Positions 49,925 to 61,698 of a stretch of 64,000 nucleotides of DNA are shown here, one piece after another; the stretch's first letter is position 1; every line of letters begins with the position of its first letter. The notes beneath the pieces are model-generated. The model had not been told where the DNA came from and did not search any database. It was given only the letters and a program-made list of their open reading frames with translations. Origin of the DNA: Peromyscus leucopus (taxonomy: Eukaryota > Chordata > Mammalia > Rodentia > Cricetidae). The DNA lies in contig NC_051086.1 of the NCBI RefSeq assembly GCF_004664715.2, forward strand, positions 72,257,486 through 72,321,485, given 5' to 3'. Made by a program: the position numbers and the translations under genes.

Positions 49925-50656
49925 CAAGGGCCATCATGAGCCTGTCTAGCTCTGCAGCTTTGGTTTTTAAGTGCACATGCACACTCAACTCTGTGCATGC
50001 CACCAGGTCATGACAAAATCCCCAAGAAACACTGGGGCTTGGGTTCAAGGCTATGGCATGCCAAAGCAACATATTCTTACATCCAAATTTTGAAGTCAAG
50101 GTATCTTTAAAATATACCTTTTGGTATAACTCAACAGCTTTTGTAATCAAATGGTTTTTTTTTTTTAAGTTACAAATATCAAAGAGAACATAATCCAGAT
50201 TCTCTGTGTGGTAGCCATCTTTACGTGGCTTATTTTTTATATAATCGAACCTATTGCTTTAAACTGCACCATTCTAAGACTGAAATGGTGCTGTGGCTGC
50301 TGGCTCCGCCCACTTCAGTTTCCCAACATGGCAGTGGTACGTTTTCCGATAGCTCTGGGAGCCATCAACTCTCAGAAATAGTGGGTCTATGCTTCTATCA
50401 AAGCAGCGTGTAGCCCAGAAATCTCTTTTTTTGTTTTGTACTAAATCCACCACTCAGCTTAATGTGCCACTTGCAGAGGCCTCATTCCCGCCATACTGCA
50501 GGTTGAGCACACATGCCAGGAACCCGCCATAGTAGCTCAAACACACAGGCTGCCACTAGCTTGAGAGAAACAATTAGGAACTGTTTTTAGCTCCGTTTTA
50601 GAATCTTTTTTCTCAGGTTTTATGTGGAAACTCTTGCCAACACGCTGGGCGCCATT
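49925..50656 (-). mobile_element. mys-like ERV leader fused to pol end
   Basis: Read from 50656 downward: primer site, ~550-base leader sharing GCAGTATGGCGGGAATGAGGCC and CAAGTGGCACATTAAGCTG with the copy at 35.7 kb, then an integrase-C-terminal-like stretch (VYFKDTLTSKFGC at ~50117). Beyond ~50062 the two copies differ. No gag, protease or RT is present. Confidence 0.72.
50637..50654 (-). other. Primer binding site, tRNA-Lys type
   Basis: Minus strand reads TGGCGCCCAGCGTGTTGG, matching 14 of 18 bases of the tRNA-Lys(1,2)-type site used by betaretroviruses. It lies two bases after the LTR terminal CA. Confidence 0.75.
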
Positions 50657-51045
50657 TGTAGTTAGAGTTTTTTTTTTGCCTTGCCCACAGTCAAGACAAA
50701 TCTCTGTCACCCGCCAGTCCCACAGCCGCTCAGATCCAATCAAGTAAACACAGAGACTTATATTGCTTACAAACTGTATGGCCGTGGCAGGCTTCTTGCT
50801 AACTGTTCTTATATCTTAAATTAATCCATTTCCATAAATCTATACCTTGTCACGTGGCTCGTGGCTTACCTGCGTCTTTACATGCTGCCTGTCATGGCGG
50901 CGGCTGCAGTGTCTCCTCTGCCTTCCTGTTGTCTCAATTTTTCTCTCTATTAGTCCCACCTATACTTCCTGCCTGGCCACTGGCCAATCAGTGTTTTATT
51001 TATTGACCAATCAGAGCAATTTAACATACAGACCATCCCACAGCA
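50657..51045 (-). mobile_element. mys-like 5' LTR (short U3 form)
   Basis: It starts TGCTGTGGGATGG at 51045 and ends CTAACTACA at 50657. It has CAATAAATAAAACACTG and ACACTGCAGCCGCCGCCATG-like blocks as in the other copies. It lacks the ~130-base U3 extension. Confidence 0.87.
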
Positions 51046-51187
51046 CATATACTCAGTCTTCTGCTTTTACAGAAGGTGGTGGTTTAATTACAGAAAACAG
51101 AGATCATTCCTGTAGTCCTGCTGTCGTTCCTCAGTGTATAAGGATGAAATTAGTATATGTTTGGATCACATTGATTTTAAAAATCAC

Positions 51188-51345
51188 ATTGCCGTGTGAT
51201 GGCTCAGGGGGTAAAAGCACTTGTGATGTAAGCCCGACAGCCTGAGTTTGATCCCCAGGTTCCATTGCCTCCTAAAACTGACTCCTAAAAGTGGTCTTCA
51301 CACACACACACACCTCTGCATTCACAAATACATAGTAAATAAAAA
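51188..51345 (+). mobile_element. B3: B3 SINE
   Basis: GTGTGATGGCTCAGGGGGTAAAAGC, AGCCCGACAGCCTGAGTTTGATCCCC and an AATAAAAAAGTAAAT tail. Confidence 0.75.
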
Positions 51346-51384
51346 AGTAAATAGGTTGTTCTTTGAGTTGCTGAGTTGGGTTGT

Positions 51385-53343
<1,959 letters not shown>

Positions 53344-53687
53344 AAAAAGAGTATTAAATTAATTTTGGCTGAGGATGGGGGCAGGATTTCTAGAAACTTC
53401 TGAAATGGCTCCAAACTGTTTTGTACTATGTATTATACACAGTGATGTTCTCATCATTTTCAATTATGAAATTGAAATATTGGTCAACTCTGAAAAAATC
53501 TTTGAAGGTACCCTCCACCTACAGTGTCAAACATCCAGGCAAAACTTAACTTGTTATGTCTAGATAAGCTAGCATTAGTAATCATATTTGTTTTCATCTT
53601 TAATAAATGGTAGAATATAAGTTTAACCAAGAATTGTTTTTTAAAATGAATTTCTTTATGGTTTATTATCAGTAAATCACCAGGGAC
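53344..53687. other. Unassigned DNA
   Basis: AT-rich, nothing recognised. Confidence 0.45.
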
Positions 53688-53748
53688 TGCTCAGTTGCCA
53701 CAGGGTTGCCCTGGGCATGCTAAGCAAATGCTCCATCACTGAAGCCTT
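53688..53748 (-). mobile_element. ID: ID-type SINE fragment
   Basis: GCCCTGGGCATGCTAAGCAAATGCTCC resembles a reverse ID core. Confidence 0.5.
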
Positions 53749-53770
53749 TTATTTTATTTAGTTAGTTCTT

Positions 53771-53917
53771 TATTTGTTTTGAGACAAAGTCTCACTATGT
53801 AGCCTTGGCTTGCCTAGAACTCACTGTGTAAACTAGGCTGGCCTCGAACTCACAGAGATCCACCTGCCTCTGCCTCCTGAGTGCTGGGATCAAAGGCTGT
53901 GCTACCATACCCGACAT
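53771..53917 (-). mobile_element. B1: B1 SINE
   Basis: TTTTGAGACAAAGTCTCACTATGTAGCC, CTGGCCTCGAACTCACAGAG and GTGCTGGGATCAAAGGC. Confidence 0.87.
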
Positions 53918-53924
53918 TTTAGGT

Positions 53925-54175
53925 TTTTTGAGACAGAGTCTCACTCTGTAGCCCAAGCTAGGCTGGAACTCATAGCATTCTCCCTGCCTTGGCCTCCTGA
54001 GTACTAAGATCACAGACATGAGCCCCCATACACAGCACTATGTGTTTAGTATTTATTTTGAGACTGAACCTAACTTGTTTAGGCTGGCCCTGCACTTGCT
54101 CTCTATCCTTGACTTTGGTATCATCCTGCCTCCAAAGTGGCTGAGATGATAGGCCTACCCCACCAGGCCCTGCTT
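53925..54175 (-). mobile_element. B1: Two further B1-like SINEs in tandem
   Basis: 53925-54037 has TTTTTTGAGACAGAGTCTCACTCTG and GAGTACTAAGATCACAGACATGAGCC. 54045-54175 has TATTTTGAGACTGAACC and GGCTGAGATGATAGGCC. With the B1 at 53771 this is three same-strand copies head to tail. Confidence 0.72.
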
Positions 54176-54301
54176 AGGGCTTTACTGTGTAGTGATAAAA
54201 ATGTTTTGGAACTAGGTTGACATGATCATTATATAGCACTGTGAATGTTCTGAGTGACACTGAATTATTCTTTCTAACATGGTTATTCTACTGTCATGTG
54301 A

Positions 54302-54722
54302 GTGTGATGGTTAACGTCGTCAACATGACAGGATCTAGAATCTTCTAGAATCACCTAGAAGACAAGCCTCCAGGCATGTCTGTGAGGAATTAGCTAGGTT
54401 AGGTGGGAAGATCCACCTTAACTGTAGGTGGCACCATCCCATGGGCTGGAGTCCTGGTCTGCATAAAGAGGGAGACAAAGAGATGAACGCCAGCATTCAT
54501 CTGCCTCTGCTTCCTGACTGCAGACATGACGGACCAGCTTCCCCAAGCTCTTGTGATTGTGAGTTCTCTGCCATGATGGAACGCACCCTCAAACTATGAG
54601 ACAGAGCAAGCCCTTCTGTAATGGTTAGTTCTGTCAAGCCAGCACAGCTTAGAATCACCTGGAAGAGAGCCTAGTACACAAGCTCGGCCTGTCAGTCTGG
54701 ACTGAAATTCAAAGGCTCAGCC
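54302..54722 (+). mobile_element. Rodent LTR-like repeat, one and a partial second copy
   Basis: GTGTGATGGTTAACGTCGTCAACATGACAGG, CTAGAATCACCTAGAAGAC and GGCACCATCCCATGGGCTGG belong to a common rodent repeat. TAATGGTTAGTTCTGTCAAGCC at 54620 restarts the same family. Family name uncertain (MaLR- or DNA-transposon-related). Confidence 0.5.
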
Positions 54723-54738
54723 CTTCCCCCTGGGCTAT

Positions 54739-54739
<1 letters not shown>

Positions 54740-54792
<53 letters not shown>
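54740..54792. repeat. (CT)n microsatellite
   Basis: About 26 CT repeats next to a B1 tail. Confidence 0.96.
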
Positions 54793-54794
<2 letters not shown>

Positions 54795-54975
54795 TTCTTG
54801 GTTTTTTTTGTTTGTTTGTTTGTTTTTGTTTTTTCAAGACAGGATTTCTCTGTGTAGCTCTGATTGTTCTGAAACTCGCTCTGTAGACCAGGCTTGCCTT
54901 AAACCCACAGAGATCTACCTGCCTTTGCCTCCCATGTGCTGGCATTAAAAGTGTGTGCCACTACCACCCAACTAG
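54793..54975 (-). mobile_element. B1: B1 SINE
   Basis: (GTTT)n tail, AAGACAGGATTTCTCTGTGTAGC, TCGCTCTGTAGACCAGGC and GCATTAAAAGTGTGTGCC. Confidence 0.88.
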
Positions 54976-54991
54976 TTATAAATCTTTTTTT

Positions 54992-55168
54992 TTTGTTTTG
55001 TTTTTGTTTTTGTTTTTGTTTTGTTTTTCGAGACAGGGTTTCTCTGTGTAGCTTTGCGCCTTTCCTGGAACTCACTCGGTAGCCCAGGCTGGCCTCGAAC
55101 TCACAGAGATCCGCCTGGCTCTGCCTCCCGAGTGCTGGGATTAAAGGCGTGTGCCACCACCGCCCGGC
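54992..55168 (-). mobile_element. B1: B1 SINE with TSD
   Basis: TTATAAATCTTTTTTTT at 54976-54992 recurs from 55169. The body has GAGACAGGGTTTCTCTGTGTAGC, the cricetid-type CTTTGCGCCTTTCCTGG, and CACCACCGCCCGGC. High identity to consensus suggests recent origin. Confidence 0.93.
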
Positions 55169-55183
55169 TTATAAATCTTTTTT

Positions 55184-55326
55184 TTTTAATATTTATTTAT
55201 TTATTATGTATACACTATTCTGCCTGCATGTGTCCCTGCAGGCCAGAAGAAGGCACCAGATCTCATTACAAGTGGTTGTGAACCATCATGTAGGTGCTCT
55301 TAACCACTGGGCCTTCTCTCCAGCCC
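55184..55326 (-). mobile_element. B2: B2 SINE with internal deletion
   Basis: ATATTTATTTATTTATTATG, GAAGAAGGCACCAGATCTC and GTGGTTGTGAACCATCATG jump directly to TAGGTGCTCTTAACCACTGGGCC, losing ~45 bases of the middle. Confidence 0.88.
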
Positions 55327-55329
55327 CTA

Positions 55330-55521
55330 AATTTTTTTTAATGATTTAGTTTTAATTTTTATGTGCATTGGTGTTTTGTCTGCATGTATGTCTGTGTGGG
55401 GAGTTTCACTAGCCTGGAACTGGAGTTACAGACAGTTGTGAGCTGCCATGTGGGTGCTGGGAATTGAATTGAGGTTCCCTAGAAGATCAGTGATTTTAGT
55501 GCTGAGCCATCTCTCCAGTCC
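55330..55521 (-). mobile_element. B2: B2-type SINE, older
   Basis: TTTATGTGCATTGGTGTTTTGTCTGCATG, GTTGTGAGCTGCCATGTGGG and GCTGAGCCATCTCTCCAGTCCC. Confidence 0.85.
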
Positions 55522-55841
55522 CTGTCCTTGTTTTTTTCTAGGGTCTTTCTTGGTGTACTTGGTGTTCTCCAACAAGGTTAGAGCAGAGCTCCACAGCTCC
55601 AGATGTTCTTGTCTCTGGAGTCTCTGTCCAGCTGTCACACTGAGCATGAGCACATGGGAGGGATCCAGTCACCCGTAGTGAACTCTTCACGGATATCTGG
55701 AGTCCCCTCCCTGAGGTTTCCTGTGCTCCATACCTTGCAAGCTTTCACCATTGCAGTAGCCTGACTCTGGTCTGTCACTTCTGGCAGATCCCTCTATCAT
55801 TAGCACATCAAATGCACCAATATACAAAAATGCATTATCAG
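55522..55841. other. Unassigned DNA
   Basis: Nothing recognised. Confidence 0.45.
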
Positions 55842-55955
55842 TAAATATGATTTAGATCGAGAATGCAGGGATGGTTCACTACTGAAATATCGATTGATGT
55901 AATTCACACTATTAACAGAATGAAGGGGAACAAACGTGACCACCTCATCAGATGC
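55842..55955 (+). mobile_element. L1: Old L1 ORF2 fragment
   Basis: GAATGCAGGGATGGTTCACTACTG, GATTGATGTAATTCACACTATTAACAGAATG and ATCAGATGCAG are the L1 ORF2 palm region. It continues at 57545 after a 1.6-kb interruption. Confidence 0.75.
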
Positions 55956-56680
55956 AGTCATTCATTCTCTCTGCTTCTGGACTGCATATGAAATGTGACC
56001 TGCTGCTTTGAGTTTCTGCCACATTGACTTCCCCAACGTGGTGAACTGTCGCCCTGAACTAGTCCGATTCAGGGTGATTTGCTAGGAGGCACCCTCTGAC
56101 CTATGCAAAAATTCTGATCATTACCGTTGATGCTCTCACCCCAGGTGTGAGTTCACCCAAGGGTGACGGTCCAGCATTCCTCTCATCCATAAGCAGCTTC
56201 TCCATCATGGAGGCACAACTCCCAGAGTCATGAGTCGGAAGAGGTGCCAGCCCTGGTGTTCTCCTCCTTGCTTATCTCCTCAGGTGGAGATTGTCCAGAA
56301 AGCAATTGCAGAGTTCAGTTCTGTTGTCCTTATCTGTCCCTGCTTCTCTGGACACCTTCCAGAAGACAGGCTGAAAGCTATTGATGGCCAGCTTTGTAAG
56401 TATAGAAGCCATCTTGTCTCCAGAAATTATCCAAGTGGAAGACACTATGTTGAATCTCAAGGAAGCCAAGAAGGAAAAAGACAAATGACCCAACCCAGGC
56501 AGTGAGAAGGTGGGAAAAGTGCTTGAGGATATGGACAGACTGCAGAATAAAGCTCTCAACACATACTTGATTCTAGAATGACCACCACAGTGGGTCAGTT
56601 GTCTTCATTTGCTTTTCACAGGCCTCTGAGTTCCTCAGAGTCTGTTTACATTACATTTTAGGACTTAAAATTTTCTATAA
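55956..56680. other. LTR-like fragment and unassigned segment within the broken L1
   Basis: 55956-56065 (TTCATTCTCTCTGCTTCTGG, GTGACCTGCTGC, TTCCCCAACGTGG) resembles a MaLR LTR 3' part. 56066-56680 is unassigned. A 91-codon frame at 56230-56505 (with VEIVQKAIAEFSS) has no partner I recognise. Confidence 0.4.
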
Positions 56681-56684
56681 ACAG

Positions 56685-56868
56685 GGCTGGAGAGATGGCT
56701 CAGAGGTAAGAGCACTGCTTGCTCTTCCAGAGGTCCTGAGTTCAATTCCCAGCAACCACATGGTGGCTCACAACCATCTGTAACGAGATCTGGTGCCCTC
56801 TCCTGGCCTGCAGGGATACGTGCAGACAGAACACTGTATACATAATAAATAAATAAATCTTTAAAAAA
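56685..56868 (+). mobile_element. B2: B2 SINE with near-perfect TSD
   Basis: GGGCTGGAGAGATGGCTCAGAGG to an AATAAATAAATAAATC tail. TTCTATAAAC before and TTCTAGAAAC after differ by one base. The body is close to consensus. Confidence 0.92.
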
Positions 56869-56984
56869 AATTCTAGAAACAAAAATTCAAGTGTGGATGC
56901 ACTGTTTTTAAATTATAATTTTTATTTCCGTAAATAAAAATATGTCATCAATGTGAAACAAAAAAATCCTATGAATCATCTCTC

Positions 56985-57170
56985 TTTTTTTCCCCAAAAA
57001 AGATTTATTTGTGTATGTGAGTGCTCTATCTGCATGTTTCCTGCAGACCAGAAGAGGGATTAGATCCCACTATAGATGGTTGTGAGCCACCATGTGGTTA
57101 CTGGGAATTGAACTCAGGACCTCTGGAAGAGCAGCCAGTGCTCTTAACCACTGAGCTATCTCTCCAGTGC
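56985..57170 (-). mobile_element. B2: B2 SINE
   Basis: AAAAGATTTATTTGTGTATGTG, GCAGACCAGAAGAGGG, GGTTACTGGGAATTGAACTC and CACTGAGCTATCTCTCC. Confidence 0.9.
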
Positions 57171-57175
57171 CTACC

Positions 57176-57318
57176 TTTATTTTTTGAGTCAGGGTTTCTC
57201 TGTGTAGCTCTGGCTGTCGTAGAACTATGTAGACCAGGCTGGTCTCAAACTCAGAGATCCTCCTGCCTCTGCCTCTCAAGTGCTGGGATTAAAGGTGTAC
57301 ACCACAAGTGCCTGGCTG
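57176..57318 (-). mobile_element. B1: B1 SINE
   Basis: TTTTTTGAGTCAGGGTTTCTCTG, GTAGACCAGGCTGGTCTC and GGGATTAAAGGTGTACACC. Confidence 0.88.
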
Positions 57319-57319
57319 A

Positions 57320-57530
57320 GACAGGGTTTCTAACTGATTTTGAAGCTAGACTGGCTGGCCTATGTATGAGCTTTGGGGGAATCTCCTATCTTTTCCTCTC
57401 CTCCAATCTGATTACTGGGATTCTAAGCACCCTCAACTGTGTTCAGCTTTTTATGGGTTCTGAAGATCTGAACTCAGGTCCCCACGCTTGTGTGACAAAC
57501 TTTTTAGTGAATCCAACTCCCTGGGCCTAC
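57320..57530 (-). mobile_element. B4: B4-like SINE
   Basis: TGAGACAGGGTTTCTAACTGATTTTG, GACTGGCTGGCCTATG and GAACTCAGGTCCCCACGCTTGTG, a diverged reverse B4. Confidence 0.6.
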
Positions 57531-57544
57531 AAATTCTTCACGAA

Positions 57545-58052
57545 TCTGTTTCCCACTGTTCTGGAGGTGCTGGCCAATACAGAAGATAAGAAAGAAAAAG
57601 ATTGCAAATGAGAATAAAGCTGCCTTTATTTGTAAATAACATGACTTAATGCCCAGAAAATCCAAAGGAATCCATAAAAATCATCCCAGAACTAATAAAA
57701 GAAATTACAAGATAAAGTAAGTGGACAAAAATTGTAAACTGAACCTGGTAGTGCATGCCCCTAATCCCAGAACAGAAGAGACTTTCAGGTCAGCCTGAGC
57801 TGCACAGCAAAACCCAACAAACAAAGATTAATTATATTTCCTAACAATAACTGGAAAATAAAATGTAATAAATTGTATTTATAAAAATAACACAATACTT
57901 AAATATTTTGGAGAAAATTTTAATAAAACGAAGACATTACTGAGAAGAATTTGAAATGATCTAAATAAATGGTAAGGTTCATGTCCATTGATTGGAAGAC
58001 TCCATATTGCTGTGAGCTCAGTTCTCCCACAAATTGTAATCCTAACAAAATC
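57545..58052 (+). mobile_element. L1: Old L1 ORF2 fragment with a B1 in it
   Basis: CTGGAGGTGCTGGCCAATACAG, GAAAATCCAAAGGAATCC and GAACTAATAAAAGAAATTAC (to 57737) resume at 57836 with CTAAATAAATGG and CATGTCCATTGATTGGAAGAC. A B1-like insert lies at 57738-57829. All frames are broken. Confidence 0.8.
57738..57829 (+). mobile_element. B1: B1-like SINE, partial
   Basis: GAACCTGGTAGTGCATGCCCC and TTTCAGGTCAGCCTGAGCTGCAC. Confidence 0.6.
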
Positions 58053-58058
58053 TTAGTA

Positions 58059-58061
<3 letters not shown>

Positions 58062-58096
<35 letters not shown>

Positions 58097-58350
58097 TGTA
58101 TGTGTGTCTGCATGCGTGGAGGCCAGAGGAGGATGTCGGGTACCCACTCTACCACTCTTTACCTTAGTCATATGAGATGAGATCTCTTACTGAGCCTGGA
58201 GCTGGGCTGGCCATAGGCAAACCCCAGAGACCCTCCTGCCACTGGGTTACAGGTGCATAGGGCCACCTCCAACTTTTTATATGAATACTGGGATCTTCAC
58301 CCTTGTTCAGCAAGTGCTCTTACCCACAAAGTCATTTTCTCCGCGTCCTG
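58062..58350 (-). mobile_element. B4: B4 SINE with (GT)n tail
   Basis: GT array 58062-58094, then GAGGCCAGAGGAGGATGTCGGG, GAGCCTGGAGCTGGGCTGGCC, ACTGGGTTACAGGTGC and TTCAGCAAGTGCTCTTACCC. Confidence 0.78.
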
Positions 58351-58371
58351 AGCAAGCTTTGGATGTTGTTT

Positions 58372-58920
58372 TTATAGAAACTGACAAGCTGACTCTAAAA
58401 CCTAAGTGAAAATTGAGATGACCTAAAACAGTCATAGAAAGAGCAGACTTGGAAGATTTCTGTGTTGTTGGGGCTTAAGTCTTGCAGCAGCATTAACACA
58501 AGGACAGACAGAAGTCAGTCAAACGGAACCTGTAGAATAGGTAGGTACATATATAACCACAACTGATTTAGACACCACTTCAAGGCAATTTAATTGAGGA
58601 AAAATAATGAACCTTGGCCCATACTCTACGGTATACCTAAAAGCTAACTCAAATGGAGCCCAGGCCTTTATATGAAAATGAAAACTTTAAAGCTTCTAGA
58701 ATAAAACAGGCACAAATGATATTGGAATCTGAGGAGATTTCTTAACACAAAAGACACTGATGGGAAAACAGAAAAACAAACTGCGCCTCATGAAAATTTA
58801 AAACTTGTGGTTTTCACAATGCATGATTAAGACACGGAGAAGACAAGCCACAGACGTTCAGTACCTGTGCCTGACAGATGATTCATGCTATACTGTATAA
58901 AAAAACTTCCAAAACCTGGA
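58372..58920 (+). mobile_element. L1: Old L1 ORF2 fragment
   Basis: AACTGACAAGCTGACTCTAAAACC, ACACAAGGACAGACAG, CTTCTAGAATAAAACAGG and GAGATTTCTTAACACAAAAG follow ORF2 order directly after 58052. Confidence 0.78.
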
Positions 58921-58924
58921 AAAA

Positions 58925-59150
58925 TAAACTGAACATGGTAGCTCACATCTGTAATCCCAACAGGAAGGAGACTGAGATAGGAAGAGTGAATTCAAGATCA
59001 CCCCGGGACCTGATCTGTAATCCTTGGTCAGCTTGAGCTACAGAGTAGACCCTGTTTCAAAAAAAAATCAAGAACTGGACATGTAACCTCATGGTAGAGA
59101 GTACATGCCCAACATATGTAAGGTTGGGAGTTTGGTCCCCAGAGAAAGGA
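58925..59150 (+). mobile_element. B1-like SINE and ID-type SINE
   Basis: 58925-59070: GAACATGGTAGCTCACATCTGTAATCCC to ACCCTGTTTCAAAAAAAAA. 59075-59150: CATGGTAGAGAGTACATGCCC and GTTTGGTCCCCAG. Confidence 0.65.
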
Positions 59151-59199
59151 AAACAGGACCAGAGAAACAATAATGTTAAATATGTATTCATTATATTCC

Positions 59200-59617
59200 A
59201 GTGCTCGATAATTTGTGTGTCAACTTGCCACAAGCTAGGGTCATTTCGGAAGAGGGAAGCTCAACTGAGAAAATGCCCCCACCAGACTGGCCTATAGGAA
59301 AGTCTATGCTGTATTTTCTTGATTGATGGTTGATATGAAAGGACCCAGCTCACTGTGGGCCATGTCGCCCCTGGGCTGGTGGTCCTGAATGCTGTAAGAA
59401 AACCGACTAAGCAAGCGATGAGGAGCAAGCCAGTGAGGAGCACTCCTTCATACCCTCTACATCCGCTCCTGCCTCTAGGTCCCTCCCTGCCCTGTTTGCT
59501 GAGGGAAGTCAGGGCAGGAACTCAGTGAAGTGTGACCTCAGAGTTGTAAGCTGAAATAAACCCTTTCCTCCTCAAGTTGCTTATGGTCATAGCATTTTGT
59601 CACAGCTAACTAAGACA
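59200..59617 (+). mobile_element. MaLR-like LTR
   Basis: TGTGTCAACTTGCCACAAGC, GGGCTGGTGGTCCTGAATGC, GCTGAAATAAACCCTTTCCTCC with its AATAAA, and TTTTGTCACAGCTAACTAAGACA. It divides the old L1 near its 3' end. Confidence 0.7.
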
Positions 59618-59781
59618 ATACCCTAGCAATTCAATTCCCAGGTCACATCCAAGGGAAATAATATACATGTATATGCACAAAAGTCTTGTATAAACATCCA
59701 ATGCACCAAATCTGAAGTAGCCCAAATATCCATCCATGAAAAGTACACAAACCCTGGTTTATAAACAGAATGGAATATTCT
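59618..59781 (+). mobile_element. L1: Old L1 3' fragment
   Basis: ACCCTAGCAATTCAATTCCC, AGTCTTGTATAAACATCC, GCCCAAATATCCATCC and ACAGAATGGAATATTC continue the L1 from 58920. Confidence 0.75.
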
Positions 59782-59974
59782 ACCTGTGGGCCATGACGCC
59801 CTGGGGGTCGAGTGACTCTTTCACAGGGGCCGCATATCAGATATTTACTTTGCAATTCATAACAGTAGCGCAAGTACAGTTATGAGGTAGCAACAAAAAA
59901 TAATTTTATGATGGGGGGGGGTCACAGCAACATGCACTAAAGGGTGGCAGCATTAGGAAGGTTGAGAACCACTG
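59782..59974 (-). mobile_element. hAT-type MITE (URR1-like)
   Basis: CCTGTGGGCCATGACGCC, GAGTGACTCTTTCACAGGGG, TTCATAACAGTAGCGCAAG and the terminal GGTTGAGAACCACTG (reverse of CAGTGGTTCTCAACC) define a Charlie-type non-autonomous element. The left terminal repeat is lost. It landed in the old L1. Confidence 0.8.
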
Positions 59975-59999
59975 CTTTGCAGTCACTGTGTTGGTCTGC

Positions 60000-60134
60000 T
60001 CAGGTGGCCATACAAGATACCAGTTTCCAAGGCTGGAGTGCGGGATCCAGGACCAACATTAGAGGAGTGAGCAAGCTCTCTGGCATGTCTTCTTAACAGA
60101 ATACTACCTCTACTAGATCAGGACCCTACCCATG
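60000..60134 (-). mobile_element. MaLR-like remnant
   Basis: TCTGCTCAGGTGGCCATACAAGATACC and ATCAGGACCCTACCCATGTGACC resemble old reverse MaLR LTR ends. Confidence 0.4.
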
Positions 60135-60320
60135 TGACCCAGGTGTGGTTCCCAGCACCCACATGGTGGCTCACAACCATCCTTAACTCCAGGTCCAGGG
60201 GATCCAACAGACTCTTCTGACCTCTGAGGCCACCAGACACACACATGATGCTCACACATACATGCAGGCAAAACACTCTTACACACAAAGTAAAACGGAT
60301 CTTTAGAAATTTTTAAAGTG
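60135..60320 (+). mobile_element. B2: B2 SINE, 5'-truncated
   Basis: GTTCCCAGCACCCACATGGTGG, CTTAACTCCAGGTCCAGGG and CTCACACATACATGCAGGC. Confidence 0.83.
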
Positions 60321-60336
60321 ACAAATAGAGGGGGTA

Positions 60337-60545
60337 AAAGGGTTGGAGAGATGATTCGGTGGTGAAGAGCATGGGTTGCTCTTCCAGGAGACCTGGGTTG
60401 ATTCCCAGGACTTACAAGGTGGCTCACAACCATCCGTCACTCCAGTCCATCTGAATGGCCTCCATGGATACTGCACACACATGTAGATATAGATACAGGC
60501 AGAATACCCATCCACCTAAAAGAAAAATGAAAGAAAAAAAAAAGA
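60337..60545 (+). mobile_element. B2: B2 SINE
   Basis: GGGTTGGAGAGATGATTCGGTGG, GGTGGCTCACAACCATCCGTC and an A-rich tail. Confidence 0.86.
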
Positions 60546-60574
60546 ATAGAAAAAAAGGATCTGTGGTGTTAGCT

Positions 60575-60735
60575 GTCAGAACTCATGATCCTCCTGCCTT
60601 TACCAGAATGCGCGACTACACCCAGCTAAATCCTCATCCTTCTTTTATGGCTATCATTGGTTTTCTGTGGTGCTAGGGATCAAAGCCAGGGCCTTCCACG
60701 TGCTAAGCAAGCATTCTGAGCTAACCCCACGGCCC
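60575..60735 (-). mobile_element. B1 fragment and ID-type SINE
   Basis: GATCCTCCTGCCTTTACCAG is a B1 right half. GGTGCTAGGGATCAAAGCCAGGGCC with CTAAGCAAGCATTCTGAGC (60670-60735) is a reverse ID core. Confidence 0.6.
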
Positions 60736-61018
60736 CTCTGTTCCTTGATTCGTCAGTCCCACACCGACACTCAAGCCCAGCCTTGGACCACTGTCTACAC
60801 TTCCTTCTCCAAGTGTCTTCGCTTCTCCCCTGGCCCTCGTACTTAGATTAGCTCCCATGTTCTCAGGCTCACTGCCTTGCTCCGGGAAAGCCCCGTCAGC
60901 ATCCCTACCCACCTCTCAGCAGAGGTGAAGCTGGCTGGGAAGAGGCCACAGGATGCACCGAAATCCTGTTGACCCAGCTAGCTAACAGCACCCCGCTTTT
61001 TCTCCTGGTTAAATCCCC

Positions 61019-61051
<33 letters not shown>
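61019..61051. repeat. (CA)n microsatellite
   Basis: About 16 CA repeats. Confidence 0.95.
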
Positions 61052-61053
<2 letters not shown>

Positions 61054-61698
61054 CCCACAGTCCTCACTGCATCTCTAAAAGCCCTCGCTCATTTTGTACT
61101 TACATTTTCAGAGCCTCGCTCATTAAAGGCAATTTTGCTTTCTGTTTTTATGGTAATTCTTAAACTCTTAAGTGAAACTTGTTTGAAATGGCTGTCGCTC
61201 TGTTATTACAGAAACAATGTAACGAAAATACATTTTCCTGGAAGACGCTGATGTCACAACCGGGAGAGAGAAATTGTTCTTGAACTTAAATATTTGAACT
61301 TGAAAAGTATCAAGACAAAGAGATGAGAAAAGAAATAAGGAGCCGACAAATGAGGGACATCAGAGGATCAAATTTCTTGGCTAACCAACGGGAGTTTGTG
61401 AAGAAGGAAAAAAAGCAGAGAAAATGGTCAAAGAGAAACACAAGACACTTTCAAAACAGCCAAGGACGCAGACCTCTGGCTTAAAAATCTCAGAAAATGA
61501 CCGAATGACCTGAGACCACACCTAGGAATGACCCTGGGAAATAACAGGTAGCCCAGGATACCAAGTGCAGGACAGCTTCCGTGGAAGGCCAGGATCCTTA
61601 GCATTAAACAAGACCACGACGGTGGCTCCTCCTTAGTCAAGTGTTATGACCACGTTGTGCTGCATATGAGACCATAGGCCATGAAAACAAAGAAGGAA
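61052..61698. other. Unassigned single-copy DNA, possible conserved element
   Basis: Repeat-free. 61100-61260 is AT-rich with CATTAAAGGCAATTTTGC and CTGTTATTACAGAAACAATG blocks and no coding sign. Regulatory role is only a possibility. Confidence 0.4.

Noticed and set aside
56230..56505. Processed pseudogene candidate (91-codon frame)
   Set aside because: No protein family recognised, no poly(A) tail or target duplication located. Kept only as unassigned.
57021..57611. 196-codon plus-strand frame
   Set aside because: Composed of a reverse B2, a reverse B1, a B4 and the start of an L1 fragment. A repeat mosaic, not a gene.
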